In this document: positions 62,662-64,000 of the stretch, one piece after another
How positions within the stretch are numbered: position 1 is the first letter of the stretch
How the letters are laid out: each line of letters starts with the position of its first letter
Assembly: GCF_010634855.1 (NCBI RefSeq)
Contig: NZ_MWLQ01000011.1
Location: 186,001-250,000, forward strand
DNA length: 64,000 bases
Direction: 5' to 3'
Source of the DNA: Microbacterium sp. B35-30
GTDB lineage: Bacteria > Actinomycetota > Actinomycetes > Actinomycetales > Microbacteriaceae
Notes under the pieces: model-generated
Database searches by the model: none
Told to the model about the DNA's origin: nothing
Seen by the model: the letters and a program-made list of their open reading frames with translations, nothing else
Program-made: the position numbers and the translations under genes

Positions 62662-64000
62662 TCAGTGGGTGCTGAAGCTCACGACCTTGGGCGGCCGCAC
62701 GACGGTGCGCGTGATCTCACGGTCGCCGAGCGCGCGGATGACCTTCTCGTCGGCGCGGGCGAGCCGCTCGAGCTCGGCGGCGTCGATGCGGGCCGGAACC
62801 TGGATCGTGCCGCGCACCTTGCCGTCGACCTGCACGATCGCCGTGACGCTCTCCTCCACCAGCAGGGTCGGGTCCGCGGTGCGCCACGGGACGAGCCCGA
62901 CGAAGCCGTCGTAGCCGAGGATCTCCCACATCTCCTCGGCCAGGTGCGGGGCGAACAGGTCGAGGATCATCGCGGTGGTCTCGGCGGCCTCGCGCACGGC
63001 GGGGTCGGCCGGGCCGGCGCCCGAGTCGATGACCTTGCGCGTCGCGTTGACGAGCTCCATGAGGCGCGCGACCACGACGTTGAACTTCGTCTGCTCGACG
63101 AGCCCGGGGGCGTCGGCCAGCAGGCGGTGGGTGACACGGCGCAGAGACACGTCGCCCTCCGCCCAGACCACGTCCGGGTCGCTGGCCACGTCCGTGGCGA
63201 CACGCCACGCGCGCGCCAGGAACTTCTGAGCCCCGGTGGTCGACACATCCTCCCAATTGATGTCGTCCTCGACCGGGCCGGCGAACACCATCGCGACGCG
63301 CGACGCGTCGGCGCCCGGGTCGACCATGCTCGATGCGAACTCGACGAGGTTGCCCTTCGACTTGGACATCTTCGAGCCACCCAGCAGCACCATGCCCTGG
63401 TTGACGAGGCTCGTGAACGGCTCGGTGAAGTCGATCAGCCCCATGTCGAACAGCACCTTCGTGATGAAGCGCGCGTACAGCAGGTGCAGGATCGCGTGCT
63501 CGACGCCACCGATGTACGAGTCGACGGGCGCCCAGCGGTTGGCCTCGGCGGACGGGAACGCCTGCGTCGGGTCGTTCGGTGCGAGGAAGCGCAGGAAGTA
63601 CCAGGAACTGTCGACGAACGTGTCCATCGTGTCGGGGTCGCGCAGTGCCGGCTCGCCGGTCTCGGGATCCGTCGTCTTCATCCACTCGGTGGCGCCGCCC
63701 AGCGGCGAAGTCCCCCGGGGCTTCAGGTCCAGTCCGCGCGCATCGGGCAGCTCGAGCGGGAGCTGGTCCTCCGGCACCGGGACGATGCGGCCGTCCTGCG
63801 TGTGGATCATCGGGATCGGCGTGCCCCAGAACCGCTGGCGCGAGATCAGCCAGTCACGCAGGCGGTACGACTTCGCGGCACGACCCGTGCCGGCGGCCTC
63901 GAGCTGCTCGATGACGCGCGCGATGGCGTTGCGCTTCGACAGGCCGTTCAGCGACCCGGAGTTGATCAGCCGGCCCTCTCCGGTGAGTGCGATCCCGGTG
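62662..64000 (-). CDS. leuS: Leucyl-tRNA synthetase, C-terminal part (5' end cut by window edge)
   Basis: The visible 446 codons cover the end of the catalytic domain ([18 protein letters not shown]), the KMSKS loop in [17 protein letters not shown], the anticodon-binding domain (residues after [18 protein letters not shown]) and a C-terminal domain ending [13 protein letters not shown]. The full family length is about 830-860 residues, so roughly half is missing. It is upstream of comEA on the same strand. Confidence 0.95.
   Translation of the reverse strand, partial: TGIALTGEGRLINSGSLNGLSKRNAIARVIEQLEAAGTGRAAKSYRLRDWLISRQRFWGTPIPMIHTQDGRIVPVPEDQLPLELPDARGLDLKPRGTSPLGGATEWMKTTDPETGEPALRDPDTMDTFVDSSWYFLRFLAPNDPTQAFPSAEANRWAPVDSYIGGVEHAILHLLYARFITKVLFDMGLIDFTEPFTSLVNQGMVLLGGSKMSKSKGNLVEFASSMVDPGADASRVAMVFAGPVEDDINWEDVSTTGAQKFLARAWRVATDVASDPDVVWAEGDVSLRRVTHRLLADAPGLVEQTKFNVVVARLMELVNATRKVIDSGAGPADPAVREAAETTAMILDLFAPHLAEEMWEILGYDGFVGLVPWRTADPTLLVEESVTAIVQVDGKVRGTIQVPARIDAAELERLARADEKVIRALGDREITRTVVRPPKVVSFSTH

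Overview
The window is a 64 kb piece of a high-GC (roughly 70% by eye) actinobacterial chromosome, most likely from Microbacteriaceae and probably Microbacterium. This is inferred from gene order, protein flavour and promoter style; no search was run. Coding density is very high. I see no insertion sequence, prophage, CRISPR array or origin. Both ends cut genes: glnA2 at the left edge and leuS at the right edge.

Left part (1-10.5 kb): glutamine synthetase (cut), a small SPOR-like protein, polyphosphate glucokinase, RNase P RNA, a stand-alone PolA-type polymerase with a zinc-ribbon coiled-coil protein, an APC amino-acid permease, tRNA-Val, and the homodimeric pyruvate dehydrogenase E1 (aceE). 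A PucR-type regulator resembling streptomycete FasR follows aceE and precedes the fatty-acid synthase II operon fabD-fabH-acpP-fabF (10.6-14.2 kb). This places acetyl-CoA supply, its regulator and malonyl/acyl chain building side by side.

Middle accessory-looking part (14.3-23.7 kb): a DUF3145 protein, a putative Fe(II)/2-oxoglutarate oxygenase under an apparent DtxR/IdeR iron box, a lone GmrSD-like (DUF262-DUF1524) putative type IV restriction protein, a fused PTS IICBA permease, tRNA-Met, a DMT transporter, peptide deformylase, a membrane protein, tRNA-Asn and an orphan ABC ATPase.

Conserved housekeeping block on the minus strand (23.7-53.3 kb), read from its upstream end: lepA, DUF1990, hemW; hrcA-dnaJ-rsmE under a CIRCE element; HIT-phoH-ybeY-CNNM-era; leuA with a Leu4 leader peptide; two tandem large GTPases; recO-uppS; dusB-dgt-dnaG. 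Interspersed are a lipoprotein with a 15-bp-repeat Gln/Asp tail coupled to a membrane protein, a FrnE-like oxidoreductase, a MarR regulator coupled to a PH-like membrane protein, a TRIC-type channel and a small lipoprotein.

Right part (53.3-64 kb): an aminotransferase divergent from an alpha/beta hydrolase, a GH1 beta-glucosidase/MFS sugar-uptake pair, rpsT (S20), holA, comEC, comEA and leuS.

Two genome-wide habits stand out. Many genes start 6-7 nt after a TANNNT -10 box, implying leaderless mRNAs. The word GGATGC/GCATCC is clearly over-used. The best candidates for follow-up are the iron-box oxygenase, the lone GmrSD-like protein, the Leu attenuator, the repeat-tailed lipoprotein unit and the paired GTPases.
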